In this document: positions 1 to 8,550 of the stretch, one piece after another
Layout: each line of letters starts with the position of its first letter
How positions within the stretch are numbered: the first letter of the stretch is position 1
From: Glycocaulis alkaliphilus
GTDB lineage: Bacteria > Pseudomonadota > Alphaproteobacteria > Caulobacterales > Maricaulaceae
Direction of reading: 5' to 3'
Assembly (NCBI RefSeq): GCF_004000605.1
Contig: NZ_CP018911.1
Location: 2,170,001 to 2,234,000 of the forward strand
DNA length: 64,000 nucleotides
Notes under the pieces: model-generated
The model's database searches: none
Told to the model about the DNA's origin: nothing
What the model saw: the letters and a program-made list of their open reading frames with translations, nothing else
Translations under genes and position numbers: made by a program

Positions 1-254
1 AAGCCTGTCAGGCCTGGACGCATAATGCGTATCAGAACCGCTGTACGCTGCATGCAGCCCCGCTCACTCCGCGTCCCTTTCCCGGCGCGGTGACGGGCCT
101 CTCGCCTTCGCTTGCGGCGCGCATTGAGCGCTCCAGTGAAAGGCCTCCGAGCGCGCGCGAGCGCGAGGCGCTGGACGGCGGGCTGTCAGCCCCGCCTGCC
201 GCCATCAGCCCGGTGCCTGAAAGCGCCCAAAGCCAGCTATTTCCTGAACGTTAA
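1..254 (+). CDS. possible 3' end of an unidentified gene entering from the left
   Basis: The frame starting at base 3 is open from the window edge to a TAA at 252-254, about 83 residues, with mostly G/C third positions. The peptide is rich in Pro, Ala, Ser and Arg and has two Cys near the window edge; it ends LFPER. I recognise no domain. It could be the disordered tail of an exported or regulatory protein, or a chance open frame in GC-rich DNA. The following 113 bases before the DUF2336 gene show only a weak ribosome binding stretch (ggtggg) seven bases before the next ATG. Confidence 0.35.
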   Translation, partial: ACQAWTHNAYQNRCTLHAAPLTPRPFPGAVTGLSPSLAARIERSSERPPSAREREALDGGLSAPPAAISPVPESAQSQLFPER

Positions 255-367
255 GCCTGACCGGCGATTAACCGTTCGCAGGACGGCAAAGAACGCCGCG
301 GGAACCGGGCGTTTACCCTCAGCCCCTAACCTGCAGCGAGAACCGTATTCAGGGGTGGTGGGAATTC

Positions 368-1453
368 ATGGATATTGAGAGCAAGCTTCACCATCTGACC
401 GGACTGGCGCGCGAGAAATCGTCCGAGCGCCGCCGCGCGCTTCTGCGTGAAGTCACCGACCTGTTCTTTGAAGACACGCCAAAAAACGGCACCGGCGCGC
501 ACCAGCAGTTTGACGCGGTGCTGTCCACGCTAGCCGCCCAGACCGCGCAGGATGCCCGCGCAGAGCTGGCGCGCCGCTTTGCCGATGCGCCAATGGCCCC
601 GCGCGGCCTCGTCATGCAGCTGGCCCGCGACGCCATCGAGGTGGCCGCGCCCATTCTCGCCCAGTCCGGCGTGCTGACCGAAGACGACCTGATCGCCATC
701 GCCACCGAGGCCGGCGAGGAGCATCGCCGGGCCATGGCCACGCGTGAGGCGGTGCCCGAACGCCTCAGCGACGCCATCGTCGCCAATGGCGATGATGAAA
801 CGCTGGCGCGCCTGGTCGCCAATGATGGCGCACGCCTGTCGCGCGGCGCCTTCGAGACCGTTACCCGCCGCGCGGAGACCAGCCCCGTTCTGCAGGCGCC
901 CATCGTCAACCGGGCCGACACGCCCGCCGACCTTCTGGGCGATCTGATGAGCGTGGTGGAAACCTCTCTGCGCGACCGGATCATGAAGCGTTTCGAAACG
1001 CTGGACCCGGCCATTGCCGAAGCCGCCCTTGCCGCTTCGCATGCCCGGCTGGAAGCGCGCATCGCCAGTGACAAGGCCATTGCCGACGCCCGCAAATTCG
1101 TCACCACACGGCGCATGCGCAAGGAGCTGGACGGCTCATTGCTGGTGCGCCTGCTGCGTGAGGGTGAGCGGGTGAAATGCTGTGTGGCGCTGTCCGAGCT
1201 TGCTGATGTCGATTACTCGGCCGCACAGCGCGCGCTCGACCATCGCAGCCCTGACGGGCTGGCTCTGGTCTGCAAGGCGGCCGGCTTTGACAAGGCCCTG
1301 TTCGTCACGCTGGCCATATTGCGCGGGCAGACCAGCACCAATCTTTCTGCTGACGCACAGGTGCTTGGCGCGCTCTACACCAGCCTGTCGAAGGAAGACG
1401 CCGAACGCGCCATGCGCTTCTGGCGCATGCGCAAGGACATGCAGGCGGCCTAG
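368..1453 (+). CDS. DUF2336 domain-containing protein (first copy)
   Basis: A 361-residue, mainly helical, soluble protein without signal peptide or membrane segment. The succession of short amphipathic helices with repeated ARRFADAP / LARLVAND-like units, and total length, match the DUF2336 family typical of Caulobacterales and other alphaproteobacteria; the fold suggests HEAT-like repeats. Function is not established. The C terminus (RFWRMRKDMQ) aligns in style with the end of the second copy at 13826-14899 (VLRYWNWSLTRP). The gene ends on a CTAG shared with the convergent hicA-like gene, so the two coding regions overlap by 4 bp. Confidence 0.8.
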   Translation: MDIESKLHHLTGLAREKSSERRRALLREVTDLFFEDTPKNGTGAHQQFDAVLSTLAAQTAQDARAELARRFADAPMAPRGLVMQLARDAIEVAAPILAQSGVLTEDDLIAIATEAGEEHRRAMATREAVPERLSDAIVANGDDETLARLVANDGARLSRGAFETVTRRAETSPVLQAPIVNRADTPADLLGDLMSVVETSLRDRIMKRFETLDPAIAEAALAASHARLEARIASDKAIADARKFVTTRRMRKELDGSLLVRLLREGERVKCCVALSELADVDYSAAQRALDHRSPDGLALVCKAAGFDKALFVTLAILRGQTSTNLSADAQVLGALYTSLSKEDAERAMRFWRMRKDMQAA

Positions 1454-1644
1454 AACTTCGCGCCAAGTCCAGCCGATTTCAAAATCGCATTGGCTGTATG
1501 ACGGCTTTTCGTGTTTCGCGGGACCAGCACCCATTTGCCTTGGGGTGACTCCCACTTCTCATGGCTACCCTTGCCGGCCGCTATCTGACGAAACCCGGCA
1601 CGTTTCAGCTCAGTGATGACATCGCGGTAATAGCCCTGCCCCAT
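1450..1644 (-). CDS. hicA: HicA-family mRNA interferase toxin
   Basis: A 64-residue basic protein of the HicA/YcfA double-stranded-RNA-binding fold. The diagnostic stretch is KGSHEKWESPQGKWVLVPRN: a catalytic-type His in GSHxxW followed by the beta-hairpin, then the C-terminal HTANAILKSAGL helix. Known HicA proteins cleave mRNA and are neutralised by HicB. It lies 6 bp downstream of the DUF1902 antitoxin gene, so the order is antitoxin then toxin, the reverse of the commonest hicA-hicB order. Its stop codon overlaps that of the convergent DUF2336 gene. Confidence 0.85.
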   Translation of the reverse strand: MGQGYYRDVITELKRAGFRQIAAGKGSHEKWESPQGKWVLVPRNTKSRHTANAILKSAGLGAKF

Positions 1645-1650
1645 CCCGCT

Positions 1651-1908
1651 TCACGCGCAAAGCGGCTCGGCTTCCGAAGGCCGCTGCCAAACAATGCCCG
1701 GAATGAGATCGGCGAGCGTCAGATTGGCCGCACCGGTCTGGTTGAGAATGTGGTTTTGCAGCGCCAGCTCACGGGCGTGCTCATGGATCAGCCGCTCGAA
1801 CTCGTCGAGCGTTTCAGCCTCTATATGCAGCCCTTCTATATCGCTTTCGCAGACGAAGACTTTGGCTTCCTCATCCCATAGCGCCTTGACATAAAAGGTC
1901 TTCTGCAT
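1651..1908 (-). CDS. hicB: HicB-like antitoxin, DUF1902 domain
   Basis: An 85-residue protein starting MQKTFYVKALWDEEAKVFV, the first beta strands of the HicB/DUF1902 fold, then a helix (ETLDEFERLIHEHARELA) and a short tail. I chose the ATG at 1908 rather than an upstream start at 1974 because family members begin at this strand. No C-terminal ribbon-helix-helix or HTH is visible, so autoregulation through a separate DNA-binding domain is not evident. It should bind and mask the HicA toxin encoded immediately downstream on the same strand. Confidence 0.75.
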   Translation of the reverse strand: MQKTFYVKALWDEEAKVFVCESDIEGLHIEAETLDEFERLIHEHARELALQNHILNQTGAANLTLADLIPGIVWQRPSEAEPLCA

Positions 1909-2001
1909 TGGCTTTCCCTCCGGGACAGCACTCCACGGCTTTGCGCCGTACTTTAGCAGGGTTTGTATCCTCAACCTACCGCGAATTGGCCTGCGCGCAC
2001 C

Positions 2002-2151
2002 CTACTCCTCACCATCCCTGTGCTTTGGGTGGCGCTTGTAGATCGTGCCCCTGCCCTTTTTCGCCGGCATGGCGCCGGCTTTTCGCGAGCGGCGGGCCAG
2101 GCCGCGCGCGACCGGGTTGGGCTTTGGCGTGCGTCCCTTTTTCGGACTCAA
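2002..2151 (-). CDS. small highly basic protein, ArfA-like tail
   Basis: A 49-residue ORF that starts with TTG overlapping the stop of the mechanosensitive channel gene, suggesting translational coupling. It starts MSPKKGRTPKPNPVARGLAR and ends KKGRGTIYKRHPKHRDGEE. About a third of residues are Lys or Arg. The KKGxGxxxxRxxKHR tail resembles the C-terminal ribosome-binding part of ArfA (alternative ribosome rescue factor), and similar short NPVA...-KKGKGS-type proteins are common in proteobacteria. Function is inferred only from this resemblance. A shorter start at an internal ATG (MPAKKGRG) is possible. Confidence 0.45.
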   Translation of the reverse strand: MSPKKGRTPKPNPVARGLARRSRKAGAMPAKKGRGTIYKRHPKHRDGEE

Positions 2152-3362
2152 TCGCTATCGCCTTCCTCTCCGCGCGTGAGCGTTTCAGGGGCTGCCTTCG
2201 CATCCGGGTTGGCGTCCGGGTCAGTCTTGCGCCCATGTGCGCTGACCTTGGGCGGCACAAACACCTCCACCCCGTCATCCATATAGACGCTGGTGGACGG
2301 GAAGGCGAAAGCGGTCCCGGCCCCTTCCACAATGTCTTTCAGGGCCAGCGCCAACTCTTCCTTGAGCGCCAGCCATTCGCCCCAGTTTGTCGTGTGCGTG
2401 AAGCAGTAGAGCAGATAGTCGATGGAGGACGGGCCGAAACTGTCCACCCGCATGAAGGTCGCAACCTCCGGCGGCTTGGCAAAGCCCGGATGATTATCCA
2501 GCCATTCCAGCGTCTTGTCGCGGATATACTGAAGCTGCTCCTTGGTGGTCTTGTATTCCACGCCCACCATCCAGCGTATGCGCCGATGGGTCATGCGCGA
2601 GAAGTTCGTCACCGCCCTGTCCGACAGGAAGGAATTGGGCACATAGACCGGCGAACGGTCAAAGCGGCGTACCAGCGTAGAGCGGAAATTGATCTGTTCG
2701 ACCGTACCTTCAACGACGCCGTCGACCAGAATCCACTCACCCGGCAGGAAGCGCTTCTCGGTCAGCACCAGCAGGCCGGAAATGAGGTTCTTGAACAGAT
2801 CCTGCGCGCCAAGACCGACGGCCACGCCAAACAGGCCAAGGCCGGCCACAATCGGCGCCACCGGAATGCCCCAGAGCTGCAGCACCGCGCCGGCACCGAC
2901 CACCACGAACAGTATGCGCAGTGTCTTGGCCAGCCAGTCCACCAGCACAGGGCCCAGCGCGCGCTGCAGCGGCCGCAAGAGATAGGAGATCGGCGTCACC
3001 ACATTGTGCAGCGCCCAGAAGATCGCGATCACGATCAGCGTGCGCACCAGGTTGAGGCCCGGCCCCTCTCCGTCAGGCTGATCGAGGCCGACGATGAGCA
3101 CGGCGATATAGACACCGATAATGATCGGAATCATGCGGATCGGCCCGGAAAGCGCCCGCACCACCTTCTCGTCCATCTGGGTGGTGGTTTTCTGGGCATG
3201 GGCCAGCAGGAATTTCGTGATGGCCCAGCCGACAAGTCCCCGCACGGCAAACGCCAGCGCGACCACCAGCAGGCCAACCAGCGCCTGGCCGACATTCAGG
3301 CCCAGAAAGCTCGTGGTCCAGACATCGACCACAATGGCCCACAAATCGTTCATCGTTTCCAT
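2148..3362 (-). CDS. MscS-family small-conductance mechanosensitive channel
   Basis: 404 residues. N-terminal transmembrane helices (WTTSFLGLNVGQALVGLLVV, IRMIPIIIGVYIAVLIVGL, ILFVVVGAGAVLQLWG) lead into the MscS pore and beta domain: GLGLFGVAVGLGAQDLFKNL, then ISGLLVLTEKRFLPGEWI and VEQINFRSTLVRRFDRSPVY VPNS. The family forms heptameric inner-membrane channels that open on hypo-osmotic shock. The ATG overlaps the prfC stop (TAATG), so I set the start at 3362; another ATG lies 9 bp further in. A hydrophilic tail rich in Asp, Ala and Pro closes the protein. Confidence 0.93.
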   Translation of the reverse strand: METMNDLWAIVVDVWTTSFLGLNVGQALVGLLVVALAFAVRGLVGWAITKFLLAHAQKTTTQMDEKVVRALSGPIRMIPIIIGVYIAVLIVGLDQPDGEGPGLNLVRTLIVIAIFWALHNVVTPISYLLRPLQRALGPVLVDWLAKTLRILFVVVGAGAVLQLWGIPVAPIVAGLGLFGVAVGLGAQDLFKNLISGLLVLTEKRFLPGEWILVDGVVEGTVEQINFRSTLVRRFDRSPVYVPNSFLSDRAVTNFSRMTHRRIRWMVGVEYKTTKEQLQYIRDKTLEWLDNHPGFAKPPEVATFMRVDSFGPSSIDYLLYCFTHTTNWGEWLALKEELALALKDIVEGAGTAFAFPSTSVYMDDGVEVFVPPKVSAHGRKTDPDANPDAKAAPETLTRGEEGDSD

Positions 3363-4966
3363 TAAGCGCGGCGCTCCTTGGCCCGGTGGAACTCTATATC
3401 GGGCCATTTCTCCTGAATGTAGGACACCTCCCAGGCGTTCTTGGCCATGAAGACCAGCGCGCCATCAATGTCCTCGGCTATCGCCGTTTTATGCCGGTCG
3501 ATCAGCGCTTCCAGCTTGTCGCGCTCACCCGTGATCCAGCGCGCGGTCTCGTAAGGGCTTGGCTCGAAAGTGACGTCCAGATTGTATTCAGCCGCTACCC
3601 GCTCTGCCATCACGTCGATCTGCAGCGCACCGACCGCGCCGACCACGAAATCGCCGCCCACCTGCAGACGGAAAAGCTGGGTGACGCCCTCTTCAGCCAG
3701 GCTTTCCAGCGCTTTTTTCAGGTGCTTGGCTTTCAACGGATCCTTCAGCCGGGCGCGGCGCAGCAGCTCCGGCGCGAAATTGGGGATGCCCGCCACGCGC
3801 CATTTGCCACTTTCCGACAGCGTATCGCCCACACGCAAAGCGCCATGGTTGGGCACACCGATCACGTCACCGGCAAAGGCCTCGTCGGCCAGCTCCCGGT
3901 CCTGGGCAAAGAACATGATCGGGCTGGAAACGGTGAGCAGCTTGCCGCTATCGGTTTTCAGCTTCATGCCGCGCTTGAACGTGCCGGAGCACAGACGCAT
4001 GAAGGCCACGCGGTCGCGATGGTTCGGGTCCATATTGGCCTGCACCTTGAACACGAAGCCGGCCACTTCCTTGCCGTCGGGCGTCAGCTCCGGTGCCGGG
4101 CCGCCGGTCGCCGGCTGGGCTTCAGGCCCCGGCGCCACCTGTTTGAGGGCTTCGAGCAGCTCGAACACGCCGAACTGGCGCAGGGCCGAGCCGAAATAGA
4201 CCGGCGTCATGTGCCCTTCGCGATAGCTCTGCGGGTTGAAGGCGGGGCAGACCTCGCGCGCCAGTTCGGCGCCCTCGCGCAGCTCGGCCAGCTCGGCTTC
4301 GCTCAGGATCGAGCTGATCTCGTTGCCTGACAGGGACACGCGCTGGCTCCTGACCGGGTCGGCGTCATCGGCAGACGGGCGGCGATAGACGACAAACTCG
4401 TCACGCTCCAGATCGGCCACACCCTTGAACCGGTTGCCCGAACCGGACGGCCACTGCATGGGCGCAGCGTCCAGTGCCAGCTTGTCCTGGATGTCATCAA
4501 GCAATTCGGACGGATCCATCGCCTCACGATCCATCTTGTTGATGAAGGTGAGGATGGGAATGTCACGCAGGCGGCACACCTCGACCAGCTTCAGCGTGCG
4601 CGGCTCCACGCCCTTGGCCGCGTCCAGCACCATGATCGCGCTGTCGGCGGCCGTGAGGGTGCGGTAGGTGTCTTCAGAGAAGTCTTCGTGGCCCGGCGTA
4701 TCGAGCAGGTTGAACAATAGCCCGCCATACTCATAGGTCATCACCGAGGCGGAGACCGAAATCCCGCGCTCGCGCTCGATCTTCATCCAGTCAGACTGGG
4801 TACGCCGGTTCTCCCCCCGCGCCTTGACCTGCCCGGCCAGACGGATTGCACCCGCGCTGAGGAGGATGTTCTCGGTCAGCGTGGTTTTACCGGCGTCCGG
4901 GTGGGAGATGATGGCAAAGGTACGCCGCCGCGCCCATTCGGGCGACACGCTTGTGGGGGAGGTCAT
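3362..4966 (-). CDS. prfC: peptide chain release factor 3
   Basis: 534 residues, close to the 529 of E. coli RF3. GTPase motifs are complete: SHPDAGKTTLTE (G1, about residue 21), RGISVSASVM (G2), DTPGHEDFSEDTYRTL (G3) and FINKMDRE (G4). Translation-factor domains II and III follow. RF3 is a GTPase that recycles RF1/RF2 from the ribosome after peptide release. The gene is translationally coupled to the MscS gene by a TAATG overlap. Start ATG at 4966 fits family length. Confidence 0.97.
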   Translation of the reverse strand: MTSPTSVSPEWARRRTFAIISHPDAGKTTLTENILLSAGAIRLAGQVKARGENRRTQSDWMKIERERGISVSASVMTYEYGGLLFNLLDTPGHEDFSEDTYRTLTAADSAIMVLDAAKGVEPRTLKLVEVCRLRDIPILTFINKMDREAMDPSELLDDIQDKLALDAAPMQWPSGSGNRFKGVADLERDEFVVYRRPSADDADPVRSQRVSLSGNEISSILSEAELAELREGAELAREVCPAFNPQSYREGHMTPVYFGSALRQFGVFELLEALKQVAPGPEAQPATGGPAPELTPDGKEVAGFVFKVQANMDPNHRDRVAFMRLCSGTFKRGMKLKTDSGKLLTVSSPIMFFAQDRELADEAFAGDVIGVPNHGALRVGDTLSESGKWRVAGIPNFAPELLRRARLKDPLKAKHLKKALESLAEEGVTQLFRLQVGGDFVVGAVGALQIDVMAERVAAEYNLDVTFEPSPYETARWITGERDKLEALIDRHKTAIAEDIDGALVFMAKNAWEVSYIQEKWPDIEFHRAKERRA

Positions 4967-5018
4967 GGCCGGTCCTGGCTAACGAAACAGTTTCGCGCCC
5001 GGACCTAGCAATCGCTCA

Positions 5019-5441
5019 TCACGCGCGCAAGCGCGGCGGGGCGTGCAGCCACACCGCATCATTGGCCGCGCGGGCGCTGAGCATGTCCATTTCCTGCAAG
5101 CCTTTCAGCTGTGTCAGGACCATCAGGCCGACAGAGGCAACGCGCACCTGAACGTCCTCCGGGCCACGTGCCGTGTTCGGCCTGACGGCGAGCAAGGCGT
5201 TCGCCTCATCGCTCTTCCAGCCGATCAGGGCCGCCAGAAAGCGCGCCTTTTCCGGCGCATTGCGCGCCAGCAGCGGATCTTCGTAAATCGCCTCGCGGAC
5301 CAGCCTGACCGCCTTGCCGAGCGTCATGGCGCGCAGCTCATGCTCGGGCACGGGACTGACTGCCGTCAGCGCGGCGCGTTCAGGATCTCCCAGAGAAAAC
5401 ACGACATCATTGAACAGGAACAGCACGCTACCTGACCCCAC
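5019..5441 (-). CDS. conserved-looking hypothetical protein, function unknown
   Basis: 140 residues, acidic to neutral, cytoplasmic by sequence. It begins MGSGSVLFLFNDVVFSLGDP and continues with helical segments (AMTLGKAVRLVREAIYEDPL, APEKARFLAALIGWKSDEAN). Codon usage matches neighbouring genes and no alternative frame explains the region. I do not recognise the family. It lies 52 bp downstream of the prfC start on the same strand, with its own 169-bp upstream gap that contains an imperfect CtrA-type box. Confidence 0.6.
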   Translation of the reverse strand: MGSGSVLFLFNDVVFSLGDPERAALTAVSPVPEHELRAMTLGKAVRLVREAIYEDPLLARNAPEKARFLAALIGWKSDEANALLAVRPNTARGPEDVQVRVASVGLMVLTQLKGLQEMDMLSARAANDAVWLHAPPRLRA

Positions 5442-5592
5442 TACCGATACGGTATGCCCGCGCCACCCGGCTGCGCTGTCGTGTGCAGCGCCTGCCCCCG
5501 GGCCGGCAAACCGTGTGAAAAATCCTCGATGGCTTCAGTCTGACTTATCCGCGTTAAAACTGCGTCACCGGCGCGTTGAGAAATAAGCAGTG

Positions 5593-5607
5593 TTACCGAA
5601 TAGTTAA
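5593..5607. promoter_or_regulatory. near-consensus CtrA-type box
   Basis: ttac-N7-ttaa, one mismatch from the CtrA full site TTAA-N7-TTAA of alphaproteobacteria. It lies 152 bp upstream of the gene starting at 5441. Assignment rests on the motif only. Confidence 0.25.
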
Positions 5608-5610
5608 CGG

Positions 5611-5946
5611 CTACTCCTCAACCCGTTCCATAAGGAAATGACGCCCTTCGCGATCAATGATTTCGACCGCCCATATATCCGGATCATCCTCACGGCGGCG
5701 GGCGATATAGGAATCGGCACGGGCCTCCTCCATGGGCAGGGCGCCCAGAGGCTGCGACCAGACGCGCTCACCCTCCATGTCGCGTACCGGCACAAACAGG
5801 CGTGCCAGCCGGTCTGCGCCGACCAGCTTTACCAGCACCACGCCGGCATCAGCATCGCCCTTGTGCAGCGCGTAGAAGGACGCGCCCTCACGCTCCGCAC
5901 GCCACCGCAGGGCATCCACCCAGATCCATGTGCTGAGCTCAGGCAT
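5611..5946 (-). CDS. DUF1491 family protein
   Basis: 111 residues. MPELSTWIWVDALRWRAERE, the strand VVLVKLVGADRLARLFVPVR and the C-terminal PDIWAVEIIDREGRHFL are characteristic of DUF1491, a small single-domain family almost confined to alphaproteobacteria and of unknown function. I start at 5946 rather than 5970 because a good ribosome binding site (gggag) sits seven bases before this ATG and family members start here. It is divergent from the exported protein gene at 6006 with about 60 bp between starts. Confidence 0.8.
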   Translation of the reverse strand: MPELSTWIWVDALRWRAEREGASFYALHKGDADAGVVLVKLVGADRLARLFVPVRDMEGERVWSQPLGALPMEEARADSYIARRREDDPDIWAVEIIDREGRHFLMERVEE

Positions 5947-5974
5947 GATTCTCCCTTGCTGGCCGGACAATTGC

Positions 5975-5989
5975 TTAATAATGTGTAAA
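5975..5989. promoter_or_regulatory. near-consensus CtrA-type box in a divergent promoter
   Basis: ttaa-N7-taaa, one mismatch from TTAA-N7-TTAA, located between the divergent DUF1491 gene (start 5946) and the BcsB-like gene (start 6006). Motif evidence only. Confidence 0.22.
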
Positions 5990-6005
5990 TCGAGGGGAGC
6001 GTTTC

Positions 6006-7643
6006 ATGACGATACAGGCACGTTGGTGGGGTGTCATGTGTATGGCCGCAGCGATGGCGGTGGCCATGACCTGTATGGTCAATCCGTCTGCTGCGGCGAT
6101 TCCGGACGCCGAGGCCAGCGCCACATCCACTACCGCTCCCGCGCCCGGCCGTATCGCCCGCTCCGAGGAACGCACGCTCGCCAGTCTGACCGCAGACAGC
6201 CAGCCAGCCTACCGCCTAGACCGGAACACCCGCGAACTGCGCATCCCCTTCACCCTGGCGCCCGGCTCCGTTCCCGAAAGCGTGGAGCTTGTCCTCTCGG
6301 CGCGGCCCGCCTCCGCGCGGTCCGGCGGCCGTCTTGAGGCCCTGCTGGCCGGTTCGCGCACCATATCACTCACCCCGCGCGCGGACAGTTTCGAGGCGCG
6401 CTTCTCGCTCTATTCGGACAGCCTTCGGGCTGGCGACAACATGCTGGTGATCCGCTTTGATGCCGGTGATGCTGACGGGTGGCGCATTGATATGCGCGCG
6501 AGCCGCCTGCGGGTGACGGCCCTGCCATCAGCCGGGCATGAGACACTGGAAACGCTGGAAAGAGCGATGGCGGCACACTTCGCTGCGCCGCGCCGCGTGT
6601 TCATCCAGGCCAATGGATCAGGGCGCGAGCAGCTGGCCGTGGAGGCTCTGATCGCGCAAGGGCTCGCCCTGCGCATGGGGCAGGCGCCGGTTCTGGTCGA
6701 GCGCCCGGAGGCAGCGGAAATCGTTGTACGCGCTGCCACAGACCCGCTGTCTCCCAACGCCTCCATCGCCCTTGCAGACCCCTACACCATCCGCCTGGCG
6801 GGCGCGGAGACCACGACGGTCGCCGCAGCGGCGCGCCTGTTTGCCGCGCGCAGCTTTGCCGGGACACAGACACGGATGACTCCGGCCGATGCGCTGTCAG
6901 CGCCGCGCCTTTCCCATGCCTCGTCCGGCACCCCGTCGCGGCTGGACAATCTGCAGGCGCTGGCCGAATCCGGCATTCCCTTCGCACGGGAAAATGGCGG
7001 GCGGGCCGCGATCATTCTGGCCGGAAACAGCACTGCCGAACGGCTCGGCGCCCTCAGCCTGCTCTCGCGCGCCTCACTCGTTTCCGGGTCAGCCTGGCTC
7101 TACGCCTGGTATGGCAGTGATGCCAGTCTGGCGCCCGCCGACCATGACCTGTTCCTGATGGGACCGATTGGCGCGATTGATCCGCGCCTCGTCAGCGCGG
7201 CGCCCGCCGAAGTGCGCGCAGCCACCCAGGCGGCGAACCGGCGCGTGCCGCGCGAGCGCCGCTCCTACGGGTCCACCGCCTTCGCCGATGAAGGCAGCCC
7301 TGTCGCCGGAGCCGTTACCGGCGTTGCCGCGCTTTACCGCGATGCAGGCGGGCGCACGATCGTGCTGCTGACCGCGCCTGAAGGCGCAGACTTCTCGCGC
7401 GCCGCCCGCCGGCTGGCCCATTCCGATCTCTGGCGTGAACTGCAGGGCCGCGCCGTCCTGTGGGATGCCGGGTCAGTCACCGCCTTCGGCCCGACCGCGC
7501 GCAGCGATCACGCCCTTGGCGAACAAATGGTCGAGCTGTTCCGCCGCCATGACAGGCTGCTCGCCCTGATCGCCTTCGCGCTGGCTGTGCTTTTGCTGTT
7601 CGCGGGCAATGCCGTAAACCGGAGATCAACCCGGAGCGTGTAA
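6006..7643 (+). CDS. exported, C-terminally anchored BcsB-like protein
   Basis: 545 residues with an N-terminal signal segment (about 8-30), a large periplasmic region, and one C-terminal transmembrane helix (about 515-533, LLALIAFALAVLLLFAG) followed by a short basic tail. This topology, the early beta-rich stretch (FTLAPGSVPESVELVLSARP) and later alpha/beta segments with DPYTIRLAGAETTTVAAAAR resemble BcsB, the periplasmic partner of bacterial cellulose synthase. No glycosyltransferase (bcsA) lies next to it, so it may serve another synthase or be a divergent relative. The next gene follows 11 bp downstream and is probably co-transcribed. Confidence 0.5.
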   Translation: MTIQARWWGVMCMAAAMAVAMTCMVNPSAAAIPDAEASATSTTAPAPGRIARSEERTLASLTADSQPAYRLDRNTRELRIPFTLAPGSVPESVELVLSARPASARSGGRLEALLAGSRTISLTPRADSFEARFSLYSDSLRAGDNMLVIRFDAGDADGWRIDMRASRLRVTALPSAGHETLETLERAMAAHFAAPRRVFIQANGSGREQLAVEALIAQGLALRMGQAPVLVERPEAAEIVVRAATDPLSPNASIALADPYTIRLAGAETTTVAAAARLFAARSFAGTQTRMTPADALSAPRLSHASSGTPSRLDNLQALAESGIPFARENGGRAAIILAGNSTAERLGALSLLSRASLVSGSAWLYAWYGSDASLAPADHDLFLMGPIGAIDPRLVSAAPAEVRAATQAANRRVPRERRSYGSTAFADEGSPVAGAVTGVAALYRDAGGRTIVLLTAPEGADFSRAARRLAHSDLWRELQGRAVLWDAGSVTAFGPTARSDHALGEQMVELFRRHDRLLALIAFALAVLLLFAGNAVNRRSTRSV

Positions 7644-7654
7644 TACACGCGCTC

Positions 7655-8545
7655 ATGATAGGTCTCGTTCTTGCCTCCAGCCTTGCACTGACCGCTTCGG
7701 GCGATGATGCGCGTGCCGAAACCGCTGCGCGTCTGGCACGGCTGGTTGAGGTCGCCGCCATTGACGAGGCGTGCGCCATGCTGCCTCCCGCAGAGCGCGC
7801 CATTCTCGACCGGGAGATTGCCAGCGTCCGCCACCAGGCCGAAGCCGGCGGCATGTCATCAGCCACCTGGTCATCCGGCTCGGAGCGGATTCGCCGCCGC
7901 TGGGCCAGCCCCGACTGCAGCGCGTCTGCGGCCCAGCAGACCGTCTTGCGCTACCGGCAGGCATTAAGCGGCTGGCTGATGGGCGGCGAGCGCAGCTTTG
8001 AGGGCCAGAGGCGCGTCTGGACAGCCCGCGCGGCGCAAGACGAACACAGCCACTGGGCGCTCGCCCAGGAGGCCGTCCATGGCGGCATCTCCGCGCGCTT
8101 CGGCTCCGTCATCATCGGTGAGGATGCGTTGGTCCTGCTGTCCTTGCGCGCCCCGCGCCAGCCGGCCAGCGCCGTGCTGGTCCTGCGTGATGTGCAACTG
8201 GCACCGCGCCCTGTCGATTTCACATCCGGCGGGCGCCGCCAGCCGCCGGGCGGCGAACCGCTGGCCGGTCTGGGGGCCCTGTCCTCTGGCCAGCGCCGTA
8301 TCTGGTCCAGCGGTGTCCTGCGGGATGGCGGGCGCTTCGCCCCCGATGGTGACGGCGTAACGGCGAGCTTCACCTTTCCCGGTGATACGCTGGAGCAGAT
8401 GATGGCGCTGGAAGCGGCCGAGGCCGCCCGCGTGGACCTCTACGATGCCTCTGGCGCGCGGATGGGCCGTATCTGGATAGAGATCGGCGCCCTGCGTCAG
8501 GCCCGCAATTACGCGCTGGCCGCCAACCCATCACCCTTGGAATAG
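7655..8545 (+). CDS. secreted hypothetical protein, co-transcribed with BcsB-like gene
   Basis: 296 residues. A short hydrophobic N terminus ending in an ARA-type site (about residues 1-22) indicates export. The middle has a Cys pair (about positions 40 and 88) that could form a disulfide. The rest is beta-rich with no recognisable catalytic motif; the C-terminal part (ALEAAEAARVDLYDASGARM) resembles an Ig-like or invasion-associated-locus-B-like sandwich only loosely. Tight spacing to the upstream gene suggests a shared periplasmic role. It is convergent with the histidine kinase gene. Confidence 0.55.
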   Translation: MIGLVLASSLALTASGDDARAETAARLARLVEVAAIDEACAMLPPAERAILDREIASVRHQAEAGGMSSATWSSGSERIRRRWASPDCSASAAQQTVLRYRQALSGWLMGGERSFEGQRRVWTARAAQDEHSHWALAQEAVHGGISARFGSVIIGEDALVLLSLRAPRQPASAVLVLRDVQLAPRPVDFTSGGRRQPPGGEPLAGLGALSSGQRRIWSSGVLRDGGRFAPDGDGVTASFTFPGDTLEQMMALEAAEAARVDLYDASGARMGRIWIEIGALRQARNYALAANPSPLE

Positions 8546-8550
8546 GCCGA

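Noticed and set aside
251-271. Two TTAA motifs upstream of the first DUF2336 gene
   Set aside because: Spacing is 13 bases, not the 7 of a CtrA site.
112-378. 88-residue plus-strand frame at the left edge
   Set aside because: Arg/Pro-rich, overlaps the start of the DUF2336 gene and the better open frame from base 3; no ribosome binding site.
1908-3365. 485-residue plus-strand frame opposite the MscS gene
   Set aside because: Mirror image of the MscS and small-protein genes; His/Gln/Arg-rich antisense composition and no domain.
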